NCBI GenBank assembly: GCA_005223085.1
Contig: NJBP01000007.1
Location: forward strand, 1 to 59,081
Length of the DNA stretch: 59,081 nt
Direction of reading: 5' to 3'
From: Candidatus Aerophobetes bacterium Ae_b3b
GTDB lineage: Bacteria > Aerophobota > Aerophobia > Aerophobales > AE-B3A
The notes beneath the pieces were generated by a model. It did not search any database and was not told where the DNA came from. It saw only the letters and a program-made list of their open reading frames with translations. Both the position numbers and the translations under genes were made by a program. The stretch's first letter is position 1; every line of letters begins with the position of its first letter. This document shows, one piece after another, positions 17,762 through 26,587 of the stretch.

Positions 17762-18139
17762 CTATTTCACTCCCTTCTTTTTGGACCCCACTGTCCTTCG
17801 CCGTCCCTTACGGGTTCTGGCATTACACCTTGTTCTCTGCCCCCTTACTGGAAGTCCTTTCTTATGGCGAATTCCTCGATAGCAGCCAATATTTATTAAT
17901 CTATTTATGTTCGAGCTAATTTCTCTTTTCAGATTTCCTTCTATTTTGTAACCACTTTCTATAATCTTGCGAAGTTCATTTACCTGAGATTCAGTTAAAT
18001 CTCTCACCCTGAGGCCGGAGTCAATTTTAGCCTTTGAAAGAATTTCTTCCGCCAATGACTGCCCAATTCCAAAAATAGCGGCCAGACCAATGTTTATCTT
18101 TTTATTAGACGGAAGTTCTACTCCGGTAATTCGAGCCAT
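17762..18139 (-). CDS. rpsM: 30S ribosomal protein S13
   Basis: S13 sits in the head of the small subunit and contacts L5 and the P-site tRNA. The 125-residue protein reads [19 protein letters not shown] at the start, has the H2TH domain [13 protein letters not shown], and ends [20 protein letters not shown] plus a basic tail. It lies 12 nt downstream of rpmJ. Length and order are ordinary. Confidence 0.97.
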   Translation of the reverse strand: MARITGVELPSNKKINIGLAAIFGIGQSLAEEILSKAKIDSGLRVRDLTESQVNELRKIIESGYKIEGNLKREISSNINRLINIGCYRGIRHKKGLPVRGQRTRCNARTRKGRRRTVGSKKKGVK

Positions 18140-18151
18140 TTTGACCTCCCT

Positions 18152-18265
18152 TCATCCCTGACGCTGTTTGTGTTTGGGATTTTCACAGATAACCCGCAGA
18201 ACTCCTTTTCTTTTCACTATTTTACATTTTTTACATAATTTTCTTACCGAAGATCTAACCTTCAC
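18152..18265 (-). CDS. rpmJ: 50S ribosomal protein L36 (zinc form)
   Basis: A 37-residue protein found by hand translation of the gap between rpsM and infA. It reads [20 protein letters not shown] and then [16 protein letters not shown], with the Cys-Cys-Cys-His zinc ligands (C11, C14, C27, H32). The start is a GTG at 18265 that overlaps the infA stop codon (GTGA), with GGAGGG about nine bases upstream inside infA. Order infA-rpmJ-rpsM is standard. Confidence 0.95.
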   Translation of the reverse strand: MKVRSSVRKLCKKCKIVKRKGVLRVICENPKHKQRQG

Positions 18266-18489
18266 TTACCTTTTCCCTCCCTATAGACAATCCTACCCCG
18301 GGAAAGATCATAGGGAGAGATCTCCAAGCTAACTCTGTCGCCCGGAAGTATTCTAATAAATCTCATTCTCATCTTCCCGCAAACGTGGGCTAAAACCTTA
18401 CGACCATTAGGTAGCTCTATCCTAAATGTAGCATTGGGTAAGGTTTCAACCACAATCCCCGAAGTCTTTATCAGTTCCTCCTTAGCCAT
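18262..18489 (-). CDS. infA: Translation initiation factor IF-1
   Basis: IF-1 occupies the A site during initiation. The 75-residue OB-fold protein starts [20 protein letters not shown] and contains [20 protein letters not shown] and [13 protein letters not shown]. The ATG at 18489 has GGAGG six bases upstream; an in-frame ATG five codons earlier would overlap adk and lengthen the protein beyond the family size. The map gene usually found between adk and infA is absent. Confidence 0.97.
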   Translation of the reverse strand: MAKEELIKTSGIVVETLPNATFRIELPNGRKVLAHVCGKMRMRFIRILPGDRVSLEISPYDLSRGRIVYREGKGK

Positions 18490-18503
18490 CCGGTCCCTCC
18501 CCA

Positions 18504-19154
18504 TTAGTGAACATCTTCAACCCTCTGTAAAAGGTCTACTATACGGTGAAAAACTTCCTGCGGGCTCCTTTCTCCCGAAACACTAAGTAGAATCCCTTTT
18601 TCCTTGTAATAATCAATTAAAGGAAGAGTATGCCTTAAATAAACCTTTAGCCTTTCCTCGATTGCATCGGGATTATCATCACTCCTCTGAGAAAGGCGGC
18701 TTCCACAATCTTTACAGACCAGTGGTTCATCTACAAAGTGATCTACATTATAGGTCTTGCCACACTCCGGACAAATCACTCGCCCATTTAAGCGGTCAAT
18801 CACTTCATTATGATTGACCTCTAAGTTAATTACCAAATCGAGCTTTTTATTCTCGGCCTCCAGAAGCTCATCCAGTTCCTCTGCCTGGATTATGTTACGA
18901 GGAAAGCCATCCAGAAGGAATCCAGAGGCTCCCCCCCTAATCTTATTTTTTATGAGGTCTAGAATAATGCGGTCAGGGACAAGCCTACCTCGTAGCATAA
19001 AGTCCTGGGCCTGTTTGCCTAAAGAGGTCTCTCTCCTGACTGCCTCCCTCAATAAATCTCCCGTAGCTACATGAGTCAACCCAAACTCACCTTCTATTTT
19101 TTTAGCTTGCGTTCCTTTTCCTGCTCCGGGTGGACCCAATAAAACTATGATCAA
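18504..19154 (-). CDS. adk: Adenylate kinase (zinc LID form)
   Basis: Adk catalyses ATP + AMP to 2 ADP. The 216-residue long-type enzyme has the P-loop [10 protein letters not shown] (about 7-16), [10 protein letters not shown] (about 80-89), and a LID with four Cys ([14 protein letters not shown]) predicting structural zinc. It starts 2 nt after the secY stop. Gene order secY-adk-infA is typical of many bacteria apart from the missing map. Confidence 0.97.
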   Translation of the reverse strand: MIIVLLGPPGAGKGTQAKKIEGEFGLTHVATGDLLREAVRRETSLGKQAQDFMLRGRLVPDRIILDLIKNKIRGGASGFLLDGFPRNIIQAEELDELLEAENKKLDLVINLEVNHNEVIDRLNGRVICPECGKTYNVDHFVDEPLVCKDCGSRLSQRSDDNPDAIEERLKVYLRHTLPLIDYYKEKGILLSVSGERSPQEVFHRIVDLLQRVEDVH

Positions 19155-19156
19155 GG

Positions 19157-20443
19157 CTAGCCCCCTCCCTTCATAAATCCCTTATAGTGCCGCATTAATA
19201 GATGAGATTCCAATTGCTGTACGGTATCCAGAGCCACTCCCACGGCGATGAGAATAGAAGTTCCTCCAAAGGGGAAACTATTAAACAAGAGCTTTTGATT
19301 GATTAATAGAGGTGTTATAGCAATAAAGGCGAAAAAAAGAGCACCCACAAAGGTGATTCGAGTAAGTACACCCGTGATATAATTAGCTGTGGGTTTCCCC
19401 GGGCGAAGACCGGGAATAAATCCTCCGTATTTGCGCATATTATCTGCTACCTCAACCGGATTGAAAACCACCGCCGTGTAGAAGAAAGTAAAGAAAATAA
19501 CCGCCAGGGCATATAAAACATAGTACAAAAAAGCACCAGGATTTAGCCAGCCGGCAATGGTCTGAAACACGGGGTTAGGAACAAATCTAGCTAAGGTGCT
19601 GGGGAGTAATAAAACAGATATGGCAAAAATTATGGCAATAACTCCTACCCCTCCGATACGGATAGGAAGATATGTAGTTTGCCCCCCATAGACCTTCCTT
19701 CCCACTATCCTTCGAGCATAGCGAATGGGAATTCTTCTCTCCCCTTCATAGATAAGTACCACCGCTGCTGTTATCATTACAGCAATGATACTGAAAAGAA
19801 AAAGCATAAAAGGGGTAAGTTGTCCAGTTCGCAGTATATTCAGAATATTTCCACTCATTGGGCGTATCTGCGCTACAATCCCAGCAAAAATAATCAAGCT
19901 TATCCCATTTCCTATACCCCTTTCGGTAATCTTTTCTCCTAACCACATTATGAAAATGGTACCGGTAGTTAAAGTTACCACGGCAGGGAGCAAAAAACCA
20001 ACTCCCTGAATCACCACAAAGGCCCCGTTATTGATACTCTGAATCCAGTAACATAGGCCCATCCCCTGAATGCCGGCAATGGGCAAAGCGAAATATCTGG
20101 CAATCTGGGTAATCTTTTGTCTCCCTTCTTCTCCCTGTTTGCTCAACTCCGCCAGGCGAGGTATAGCTACCGTTAAAAGCTGCATAATAATAGAGGCACT
20201 AATGTAAGGCATTATGCCCAGGGCAAAAACAGACATTCGCCGTAAGGCTCCTCCAGCAAAAATATTCATCAGTCCGAATGCTCCCGTTTGAAAGATATTG
20301 CTTCGAAGCAGGGCCTCCATATTTACTCCAGGGACAGGAATAAATGAACCTAGCCTGAAAACCAAAAACATAGCCAAGGTAAAAAGAATCCTGTATCGAA
20401 GTTCGGGAATCTTAAAGACATTTTGAAACTTTCCCAACATCAT
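19157..20443 (-). CDS. secY: Protein translocase subunit SecY
   Basis: SecY is the channel of the Sec translocon in the cytoplasmic membrane. The 428-residue protein has ten hydrophobic helices, the N-terminal FRLGSFIPVPGV, the plug-region GALRRMSVFALGIMPYISASI, and cytoplasmic loops such as ERRIPIRYARR and GFIPGLRPGKPT. The start overlaps the end of rplO by 4 nt. SecE is encoded at 42078-42263; SecG is not in the window. Confidence 0.97.
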   Translation of the reverse strand: MMLGKFQNVFKIPELRYRILFTLAMFLVFRLGSFIPVPGVNMEALLRSNIFQTGAFGLMNIFAGGALRRMSVFALGIMPYISASIIMQLLTVAIPRLAELSKQGEEGRQKITQIARYFALPIAGIQGMGLCYWIQSINNGAFVVIQGVGFLLPAVVTLTTGTIFIMWLGEKITERGIGNGISLIIFAGIVAQIRPMSGNILNILRTGQLTPFMLFLFSIIAVMITAAVVLIYEGERRIPIRYARRIVGRKVYGGQTTYLPIRIGGVGVIAIIFAISVLLLPSTLARFVPNPVFQTIAGWLNPGAFLYYVLYALAVIFFTFFYTAVVFNPVEVADNMRKYGGFIPGLRPGKPTANYITGVLTRITFVGALFFAFIAITPLLINQKLLFNSFPFGGTSILIAVGVALDTVQQLESHLLMRHYKGFMKGGG

Positions 20444-20871
20444 ATTATCTCTATCTCACCTTTGGCTTCTTCAATCTTTTCTTGAGCCTGCTTGGAGAAA
20501 TGATGAGCCTTTACCCTTAAAGGCCGACTCAATCTTCCTCGACCTAAAACTTTAATTTTTCCCCGTCCTTTCACCAGTCCCGAAGCTCTTAGAATCTCGG
20601 GGGTTATTATTTTTTCACGGTTAAAGATATTTAAATCATCAATGTTTATTATGAGGTCTTTTTGCTTAAAGCGGCTCTTGAAGCCCCTTTTGGGAACTCT
20701 TCTTACCAGGGGCATCTGACCACCTTCAAACCATTTGTGGATCTTACTCCGGGCTTTTTGACCTTTATGTCCCCTGGTAGAAGTTTTTCCATGCCCCGAA
20801 CCAGGACCCCTGCCTACCCTTTTTCTAGGGTGAGTAGATCCTGAAGACGGTCTTAATATTGACAGATCCAC
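20440..20871 (-). CDS. rplO: 50S ribosomal protein L15
   Basis: L15 is an assembly protein of the large subunit. The 143-residue protein has the Gly/Arg-rich N-terminal extension RKRVGRGPGSGHGKTSTRGH, GGQMPLVRRVPKRGF and the C-terminal globular part with VKGRGKIKVLGRGRLSRPL. The start is GTG at 20871, sharing its G with the rpsE stop (TAGTG). The gene rpmD (L30), normally between rpsE and rplO, is not present because the two genes touch. Confidence 0.97.
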   Translation of the reverse strand: MDLSILRPSSGSTHPRKRVGRGPGSGHGKTSTRGHKGQKARSKIHKWFEGGQMPLVRRVPKRGFKSRFKQKDLIINIDDLNIFNREKIITPEILRASGLVKGRGKIKVLGRGRLSRPLRVKAHHFSKQAQEKIEEAKGEIEII

Positions 20872-21377
20872 TATTTTTTCCCTTTCCGCAGCTCAAAAAC
20901 TTTCTGGGGATCTTTTAACTGCTTTAACCCCTCCAGTGTGGCCTTAGCCACATTTAGAGAATTGTTACTCCCCAGAGATTTGGTCAAAACATCTTTTACT
21001 CCAGCCAATTCCACCACTGCCCTTACTGCTTCACCGGCAATTATCCCAGTTCCCGGACAGGCGGGTTTAAGGAGAACCCTCGATGCTTCATATTTTCCAA
21101 TAACCTGGTGAGAAATGGTATTATTTTTCAGAAAGACATAGATTAGACTTCTTTCCGCCTTTCTTCGTCCCTTACCTATAGCCTCAATCAACCCTTTTGC
21201 TTTACCTAAAGCCACACCTACCCGTCCATTTCGGTCACCTACCACCATTAAAGCATTGAAACCAATAGTTCGACCACCTTTAACTACAGTAAAGACTCTC
21301 CTTACCCTTATCAGCCTTTCTTCGATCTCCCCAATTCCTTCTTCTACCTTTTTATCTTCCTCTACAGTTTTTTCCAC
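20871..21377 (-). CDS. rpsE: 30S ribosomal protein S5
   Basis: S5 helps secure decoding accuracy near the mRNA entry site. The 168-residue protein has the double-stranded-RNA-binding-like N-domain (RVFTVVKGGRTIGFNALMVV and GRVGVALGKAKG) and the C-domain ACPGTGIIAGEAVRAVVELAG. The start taken is GTG 21377, with AAGGAG eight bases upstream; a GTG three codons earlier overlaps that ribosome site. The gene directly abuts rplO. Confidence 0.95.
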   Translation of the reverse strand: MEKTVEEDKKVEEGIGEIEERLIRVRRVFTVVKGGRTIGFNALMVVGDRNGRVGVALGKAKGLIEAIGKGRRKAERSLIYVFLKNNTISHQVIGKYEASRVLLKPACPGTGIIAGEAVRAVVELAGVKDVLTKSLGSNNSLNVAKATLEGLKQLKDPQKVFELRKGKK

Positions 21378-21422
21378 TCTTAGCACTCCTTAACAGCATT
21401 GAGGCAGGAGGTCTCTGTCTGG

Positions 21423-21791
21423 TTAAAACTTAATTCCCTGGCCCCGCATTCCTTCTGCCAAAGCCTTTATCCGTCCATGATAAGGATAACCGCTTTTATC
21501 AAAGACGATTTCTCTTATTCCTTTAATCTTTGCTTGTTTTCCTAGCTTTTCTCCTAATTTCCTCGCTATCTGAAGGTTATTGGCGCAATATCCACTCCGA
21601 GATATATCCTTTAAAGAGGAAACGCAAGCTAATGTCTTGTGCTCCTCATCATTTATCAATTGAGCATAGATATATCGGTTACTTTTACATACGGAAAGCC
21701 TCGGTCTATCCTTTAGACCTCGAATTTTTTTCCTCACTCGTTTTCTTCTTCTCTCTCTAGCTAGATACTTGTGGGTGGCGTGAGAGATCAT
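21423..21791 (-). CDS. rplR: 50S ribosomal protein L18
   Basis: L18 binds 5S rRNA with L5. The 122-residue protein shows RKRVRKKIRGLKDRPRLSVC, SNRYIYAQLINDE and the C-terminal KIREIVFDKSGYPYHGRIKAL-type segment with EGMRGQGIKF. The ATG at 21791 has GAGG eight bases upstream. It sits between rplF and rpsE as expected for the spc operon. Confidence 0.96.
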   Translation of the reverse strand: MISHATHKYLARERRRKRVRKKIRGLKDRPRLSVCKSNRYIYAQLINDEEHKTLACVSSLKDISRSGYCANNLQIARKLGEKLGKQAKIKGIREIVFDKSGYPYHGRIKALAEGMRGQGIKF

Positions 21792-21813
21792 CTTAGGTTC
21801 CTCACCAATTCTA

Positions 21814-22359
21814 TCATTTTGTCACTAGTGCAGCTTTACCTACCTTGCGTCTTATTACCTCTCCTTTATACCTGATACCCTTTCCCTTGTAAGGTTCAGG
21901 TTTCTTTACAGCTCTAATCTCTGCTGCAACTTCTCCTACTTTTTGCTTATCACAACCAAAAACCCGAATTGTGTTGGGATTGGGAACTTCTATCCCTACA
22001 TCCTCTGGACCCGTATACCTGACAAGATGGGAATATCCAACCCTCAAGGTCAAAACCCCATTTTCTAAGGTAGCTTTGTATCCCATCCCCACAACCTCCA
22101 GAACTTTCTCAAATTCTTCCGAGACACCCTTCACCATGTTGAAAATGAGGCTGCGAAGCGTACCGTGGAGAGATTTACTACGTTTATCTTCATTAAGTCT
22201 TTGAACTAAAATTTGCCCATCTTCGATAACTACCTTAACTGCCGATGGCATCTCTCTTTCCAGTTCACCTTTGGGGCCTTTTACTTTAATCTTACTTTTG
22301 ATTATCTCCACTTTTACCCCTTCCAGGATCGGAATAGGTTTCTTGCCAACTCTTGACAT
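21814..22359 (-). CDS. rplF: 50S ribosomal protein L6
   Basis: L6 lies near the factor-binding stalk base. The 181-residue protein begins SRVGKKPIPILEGVKVEI, has two homologous alpha-beta domains, and ends with PEPYKGKGIRYKGEVIRRK-type text typical of the C-domain. The ATG at 22359 was preferred to an in-frame TTG two codons upstream, because the family begins MSR. Spacing to rpsH is 25 nt. Confidence 0.97.
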   Translation of the reverse strand: MSRVGKKPIPILEGVKVEIIKSKIKVKGPKGELEREMPSAVKVVIEDGQILVQRLNEDKRSKSLHGTLRSLIFNMVKGVSEEFEKVLEVVGMGYKATLENGVLTLRVGYSHLVRYTGPEDVGIEVPNPNTIRVFGCDKQKVGEVAAEIRAVKKPEPYKGKGIRYKGEVIRRKVGKAALVTK

Positions 22360-22384
22360 AGTCAAATTTCCTTTCTATTTTCAA

Positions 22385-22783
22385 CTACCATACATCGCAA
22401 AGAATTTCCCCTCCTACTCCCATCCTACGTGCCTCCTCACCTGTAAGAATTCCCTTAGGTGTGGAAAGAATACAAATACCCAGTCCATTCAATACCCGGG
22501 GAATCTCATTCTTTCTGACATATCTTTTTCTGCCCGGCTTGCTGATCCGCTCTAAATGCGTGATAATTTTCTCTCCCCCATCTGAGTACTTCAAATATAT
22601 TTGAAGTACTCTTTTCTTTCCTCTTGTCGTGATGACACGATGCCCCTTTATGAACCCTTCTTTTTGTAAAACTCTAGTTATAGCTTCTTTTAGGTTGGAA
22701 CCTGGAAGCTCAACTTTAGTGTTTGACACAGCATTAGCATTTCTAATTCTCGTCAACAAGTCGGCAATAGAATCAGTGAGCAT
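22385..22783 (-). CDS. rpsH: 30S ribosomal protein S8
   Basis: S8 binds helix 21 of 16S rRNA and in some bacteria represses the spc operon. The 132-residue protein opens TDSIADLLTRIRNANAV and closes GGEILCDVW, with SKPGRKRYV and GLGICILSTPKGILT in between. All are conserved family segments. It follows rpsN after 30 nt. Confidence 0.97.
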   Translation of the reverse strand: MLTDSIADLLTRIRNANAVSNTKVELPGSNLKEAITRVLQKEGFIKGHRVITTRGKKRVLQIYLKYSDGGEKIITHLERISKPGRKRYVRKNEIPRVLNGLGICILSTPKGILTGEEARRMGVGGEILCDVW

Positions 22784-22813
22784 CTTATTATCTCCCTTTA
22801 GGAACCAATGTCC

Positions 22814-22999
22814 CTACCAGCTGGCCTTTTTGACCCCGGGCAGAACCCCACTGTGAGCTAGGCGACGAAAGCAAATTCGGCAGAGGCCAAATTTTCTTAT
22901 GTAACCTCTAGGCCGACCACAGATTTGGCACCGATTACGTGTACGAACTTTAAACTTTGGTTTTTTCTTTGCTTTTTCTATTAAGGCCTTCCTTGCCAT
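22814..22999 (-). CDS. rpsN: 30S ribosomal protein S14, zinc type
   Basis: A 61-residue S14 of the short zinc-binding class. The pattern [20 protein letters not shown] gives four Cys ligands at about residues 24-43. It begins [16 protein letters not shown] and ends GVKKASW. Located between rplE and rpsH in standard order. Confidence 0.97.
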   Translation of the reverse strand: MARKALIEKAKKKPKFKVRTRNRCQICGRPRGYIRKFGLCRICFRRLAHSGVLPGVKKASW

Positions 23000-23032
23000 T
23001 GGCCCAATATTCTCCTTTTCTCCAATCCAGAT

Positions 23033-23605
23033 CTAGGCTTCTATATTGCTAGAACTCAGCGAAGCTTCCTTTTTAAAGGGCATACCCAGATAAGCTAAAA
23101 GCTGCCTGGCTTCTTCATCTTTTTTGGCGCTGGTTACTATGGTTATGGATAAACCCTGAATCTTCCCTGCTTCCTTATACTCCAGTTCTGGAAAAACTAA
23201 TTGTTCTTGCAAACCCACGGTGAAATTACCCATTCCATCGAATTGATTCGAAGAAACACCTTGAAAATCTCTGATTCGAGGTATGGCTAGATTAAACAAC
23301 CTATCCAAAAATTCGTACATTCTTTCTCCTCTAAGAGTAACCTTACAGCCTATGAACATACCTTCTCTTAAGGAAAATCCAGCGATGGACTTTTTAGCCC
23401 TGGTAACAATCGGCTGCTGTCCACTGATCAAAGCAAGACTCTTTTTAGCTGCATCAAGAGATTTTGAATCCGTCTTAGCATCACTTACTCCCATATTAAG
23501 ACAAACCTTCTCCACCTTGGGAACTGCCAGGGAGTTATTATAACCAAATTTCTTGATCATCAAAGGAACAACATTTTCTTTGTATAATTTCTTTAATCTA
23601 GCCAT
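23033..23605 (-). CDS. rplE: 50S ribosomal protein L5
   Basis: L5 binds 5S rRNA and forms an inter-subunit bridge with S13. The 190-residue protein contains VPKVEKVCLNMGVSDAK, ISGQQPIVTRAKKSIAGFSLR and FPELEYKEAGKIQGLSITIV, standard L5 segments. The C-terminus extends about ten residues past the usual end. It starts one base after the rplX stop. Confidence 0.97.
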   Translation of the reverse strand: MARLKKLYKENVVPLMIKKFGYNNSLAVPKVEKVCLNMGVSDAKTDSKSLDAAKKSLALISGQQPIVTRAKKSIAGFSLREGMFIGCKVTLRGERMYEFLDRLFNLAIPRIRDFQGVSSNQFDGMGNFTVGLQEQLVFPELEYKEAGKIQGLSITIVTSAKKDEEARQLLAYLGMPFKKEASLSSSNIEA

Positions 23606-23606
23606 C

Positions 23607-23930
23607 TTAATCTATTACTTCTCCACACTTTTTACAGAATCGTAATTTTTCTTGTTCTCTTGGCGATTTTCGTAGAACCCTAACTCCTATCCTAGTTGTC
23701 TTCCCGCACCTTGGACATATGAGCGTTACCTTGCTACTAAAAATGGGGGCTTCCCTTTCAACTATTCCACTTTCCTGGCCTCTTCGAGTAGGTCTAATAT
23801 GCCTTTTGATAATATTAACCCCCTCAACAACCAGTTTACTTTCCTTAGGGATCTTTTGAATTACCTTACCTCGTTTTTCTTTATCTTTGCCAGACACGAC
23901 CACGACTTCGTCACCCACTTTTATCTTCAA
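23607..23930 (-). CDS. rplX: 50S ribosomal protein L24 with zinc-ribbon-like cysteines
   Basis: L24 initiates large-subunit assembly. The 107-residue protein has the KOW motif (KIKVGDEVVVVSGKDKEKRG), GVNIIKRHIRPT and, in the C-terminal half, two Cys pairs (CPRCGK and CKKCG) able to bind zinc. Spacing to rplE is 1 nt and to rplN 16 nt. Confidence 0.96.
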   Translation of the reverse strand: MKIKVGDEVVVVSGKDKEKRGKVIQKIPKESKLVVEGVNIIKRHIRPTRRGQESGIVEREAPIFSSKVTLICPRCGKTTRIGVRVLRKSPREQEKLRFCKKCGEVID

Positions 23931-23946
23931 TATCCCTCTTCCTGTT

Positions 23947-24315
23947 TCATAGAACTTCCGGAGCCAGGGAAATTATCTTCATGAAATTCTTTCCCCGCAG
24001 TTCCCGGGTCACAGGGCCAAAAATCCTTGTCCCACGCGGATTTCCTGCTGCATCAATCAATACCCCGGCATTATCGTCAAATCTTATATACGAGCCATCT
24101 GGGCGACGTATTTCTTTTTTCGTCCGAACCACCACCGCCCTAACTACCTCACCTTTTTTTATTTCAGTATTAGGTAGAGTCTTTTTCACCGAGGCTATTA
24201 TTACATCTCCTATTCGAGCATAACGCCTGGAGGAACCTCCCATTACCCTTATGCACATTATTATTTTTGCACCGGTATTGTCAGCAACTGTCAGTCGCGT
24301 TTGGAGTTGAATCAT
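23947..24315 (-). CDS. rplN: 50S ribosomal protein L14
   Basis: L14 contributes to inter-subunit bridges and to silencing-factor binding. The 122-residue protein starts [20 protein letters not shown] and contains [13 protein letters not shown] and the C-terminal [23 protein letters not shown]-type ending. The start overlaps the rpsQ stop by 4 nt. Confidence 0.97.
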   Translation of the reverse strand: MIQLQTRLTVADNTGAKIIMCIRVMGGSSRRYARIGDVIIASVKKTLPNTEIKKGEVVRAVVVRTKKEIRRPDGSYIRFDDNAGVLIDAAGNPRGTRIFGPVTRELRGKNFMKIISLAPEVL

Positions 24316-24572
24316 TTTGCCATCTCTTTCCTCACCAAGACCTCAGTCACTCGCCAATGTTTGTCTTTACTTAGAGGTCTGGTTTCTGCTACTTTCACCA
24401 CATCTCCTTTTCGGCATAAGTTCTTTTCATCATGAGCTTTTATTTTTTTTCTCTTCCTTATCCTTTTTCCATAAAAGGAATGGGCAAATTCACGGCTAAT
24501 CATAACCACCACCGTCTTATCCATTTTATCACTCATTACCTCACCCACTCTTTCCTTAGTATTCTTCCTCAA
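24312..24572 (-). CDS. rpsQ: 30S ribosomal protein S17
   Basis: S17 is a primary 16S rRNA binder of the OB-fold class. The 86-residue protein shows [36 protein letters not shown] and [20 protein letters not shown]. The start is TTG at 24572 following GAGG five bases upstream. It lies between rpmC and rplN. Confidence 0.96.
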   Translation of the reverse strand: MRKNTKERVGEVMSDKMDKTVVVMISREFAHSFYGKRIRKRKKIKAHDEKNLCRKGDVVKVAETRPLSKDKHWRVTEVLVRKEMAK

Positions 24573-24588
24573 GTTCCCCTCGCCTTCA

Positions 24589-24771
24589 TCATTTCTCGGA
24601 AAGCAACGTCTTTACCCTAGCTATGGTTTTTCTCACTTTTCTGATTTGAGCCGGATTTGCCGTTCTTCCCTGGGCTGCTTGTACTCTTAAACTAAATAAC
24701 TCGGCCTTAAGCTCTTTAAAACGCTGAAAAAGATCTCCCCGGGATAAATCTCTCAGTTCCTCAATTTTCAC
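24589..24771 (-). CDS. rpmC: 50S ribosomal protein L29
   Basis: L29 is a small helical protein at the exit tunnel, near the docking site of trigger factor and SRP. The 60-residue protein has the typical [20 protein letters not shown] and the C-terminal [17 protein letters not shown]. Its start overlaps rplP by 4 nt. Confidence 0.95.
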   Translation of the reverse strand: MKIEELRDLSRGDLFQRFKELKAELFSLRVQAAQGRTANPAQIRKVRKTIARVKTLLSEK

Positions 24772-25190
24772 AGTAAACCCCCGTAGGAAGAGATAACCTT
24801 TGTCTTAAGGGGAAGTTTGTGGGAAGCTAAACGAAAGGCTTTCTCGGCTGTCCCACTCTCCACTCCCCCAAGTTCAAACATAATTCTTCCTGGCTTAACC
24901 GGCGCTACCCAGAACTCGGGTTCCCCTTTACCCTTTCCCATTCGAGTTTCCAAAGGTTTCTTGGTAACAGCTTTGTCAGGAAAAATTCTGATCCAGAGCC
25001 GTCCTTGATGTCCTATAGCGCGGACTATAGTAACTCTACTGGCTTCTATCTGACGAGCAGTTATCCAACCAACTTGTTGAGCTACCAAACCATATTCGCC
25101 AAAATTCAATTTTGTCCCTTGCGAGGCCTTACCTTTTAAACTGCCCCTTTGGCTTTTTCTGTATTTAACTCTCTTTGGTTGCAGTCTCAC
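24768..25190 (-). CDS. rplP: 50S ribosomal protein L16
   Basis: L16 organises the A-site region of the large subunit. The 140-residue protein has [34 protein letters not shown] and the conserved [19 protein letters not shown]. The start is GTG at 25190 with GGAGG nine bases upstream, which gives a 26-nt out-of-frame overlap with the end of rpsC; the L16 N-terminus is well conserved so the overlap appears real. Confidence 0.96.
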   Translation of the reverse strand: MRLQPKRVKYRKSQRGSLKGKASQGTKLNFGEYGLVAQQVGWITARQIEASRVTIVRAIGHQGRLWIRIFPDKAVTKKPLETRMGKGKGEPEFWVAPVKPGRIMFELGGVESGTAEKAFRLASHKLPLKTKVISSYGGLL

Positions 25191-25842
25191 TTTCGAATTC
25201 CTCCTTCCTCAAGGCAGGTAAAACCTCTCCCTTGCATATCCATACTTTCACTCCGATGCACCCATAAGTGGTATGAGCGGTGGCAACCCCATAATCGATG
25301 TCTGCCCGTATGGTATGCAAAGGAATTCTCCCCTCCTTCATCCACTCAGTCCTAGCTATCTCTGCTCCAGCAATCCTTCCTTTGCAGGTAATCTTGACAC
25401 CCTCTGCTCCAAGCTCCATTGTGCGGGAAATAGCTTGTCTCATGAGTCTTTTCACTCCCATTCTTCTCTCCAACTGAAAGGCCATCCTTTCGGCAACCAA
25501 TTGGGCATCTAAGTCGGGCTTATTTATCTCCTCGACATTCAGGAAGATCTTTCCATCTATTATCAACCGTTCCAGCTCCTCCCTTGTCTTCTCGATAGCC
25601 TCACCTTTTCTACCAATAATTATGCCAGGACGAGCAGCAAAGATATTTACCCTTACTTTATTCACCGCCCTTTCTATCATAATTTTTGAAATATTAGCTC
25701 TTTTGAACTTCTCTTTAATAAAATTGCGGATCTTAAGGTCCTCCTGAAGACGCAAAGCATAGTCTTTTTCTTCATACCACCGACTCTTCCAATTCTTAAC
25801 TATTCCCAGTCTGAACCCTTCCGGGTTAACCTTTTGTCCCAT
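25165..25842 (-). CDS. rpsC: 30S ribosomal protein S3
   Basis: S3 lines the mRNA entry channel. The 225-residue protein begins [18 protein letters not shown] and has the KH domain (about 40-105; [19 protein letters not shown]) and the C-domain [20 protein letters not shown]. The ATG at 25842 with GAGGAG seven bases upstream was preferred to one five codons earlier. It overlaps the end of rplV by 17 nt. Confidence 0.96.
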   Translation of the reverse strand: MGQKVNPEGFRLGIVKNWKSRWYEEKDYALRLQEDLKIRNFIKEKFKRANISKIMIERAVNKVRVNIFAARPGIIIGRKGEAIEKTREELERLIIDGKIFLNVEEINKPDLDAQLVAERMAFQLERRMGVKRLMRQAISRTMELGAEGVKITCKGRIAGAEIARTEWMKEGRIPLHTIRADIDYGVATAHTTYGCIGVKVWICKGEVLPALRKEEFESETATKES

Positions 25843-26176
25843 TCTCAAACTCCTCAAGAATTATGGTAATGTGCGAGCTTCTTCGTCTCTTCACATCAGC
25901 TCTACCTCTAGCTCTTGGCTTCATTCTCTTTAAAGTAGGTCCTTTACCAACCAGAGCCTTTTTAATGTAAAGCCTATCTAAATTTAATCCGAAATTATTC
26001 TTAGCATTGGCTAAAGCCGATTTTAAAACTTTTGTTACTTCCACGACAGTACCTTTTCTGGTAAAATTCAAAATCTCTACCGCCTCTCCTGCAGGTTTAC
26101 CTTGGATAAGGTCGGTAACCTTTTTTACTTTTAAAGGGGATACCCGAATATATTTTGCAACTGCTTTCACTTCCAT
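25826..26176 (-). CDS. rplV: 50S ribosomal protein L22
   Basis: L22 extends a beta hairpin into the exit tunnel. The 116-residue protein shows [36 protein letters not shown] and the hairpin [20 protein letters not shown]. It is separated from rpsS by 110 nt, much more than other junctions in this cluster, and that gap contains short repeats. Confidence 0.96.
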   Translation of the reverse strand: MEVKAVAKYIRVSPLKVKKVTDLIQGKPAGEAVEILNFTRKGTVVEVTKVLKSALANAKNNFGLNLDRLYIKKALVGKGPTLKRMKPRARGRADVKRRRSSHITIILEEFENGTKG

Positions 26177-26248
26177 TTAAAACCTTCTCTGTAGAAAATT
26201 AGAAAATCTAATACTGTGCTGCTACTATCAAGAATCAAACGTCTCTTT

Positions 26249-26290
26249 ATAATCCTTAATTCTTACTTCTTAGTTCTTAGTTCTTTTTAC
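26249..26290 (-). repeat. Short degenerate direct repeats in the rpsS-rplV gap
   Basis: On the minus strand the gap reads as iterated 7-10 nt units of the type AAGAACTAAGAACTAAGAAG followed by TAAGAATTAAGG. A very similar run occurs in the mcsB-tilS gap at 12791-12826. Both runs lie between a stop and the next gene. They could be slippage-prone filler or remnants of a repeat family; no function is evident. Confidence 0.45.
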
Positions 26291-26574
26291 TTCGGTGCTA
26301 TAGTTCTTTTGGTATGTGCTCCTCCGTGATGACCAAACTTCCGGGTAGGGGAAAATTCACCTAATTTATGTCCCACCATGTCCTCAGTGATGTAAACTTG
26401 ATGGAAATCCCTCCCATTATGAACAGCCATGGTATAACCCACAAAATCAGGGACAATCATGGACCTACGGGACCACGTCTTTATGGGCTCTTTTATCCCT
26501 TCTTTGTTCATTCTCTCCACTTTTTTCAGAAGGGATGGCTCTACGTATGGACCCTTCTTGATACTCCGCCCCAT
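26287..26574 (-). CDS. rpsS: 30S ribosomal protein S19
   Basis: S19 lies in the small-subunit head. The 95-residue protein begins [19 protein letters not shown] and contains [20 protein letters not shown] and the closing [20 protein letters not shown]. It follows rplB after 13 nt. Length is typical. Confidence 0.97.
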   Translation of the reverse strand: MGRSIKKGPYVEPSLLKKVERMNKEGIKEPIKTWSRRSMIVPDFVGYTMAVHNGRDFHQVYITEDMVGHKLGEFSPTRKFGHHGGAHTKRTIAPK

Positions 26575-26587
26575 TCTCCTACCTCCA

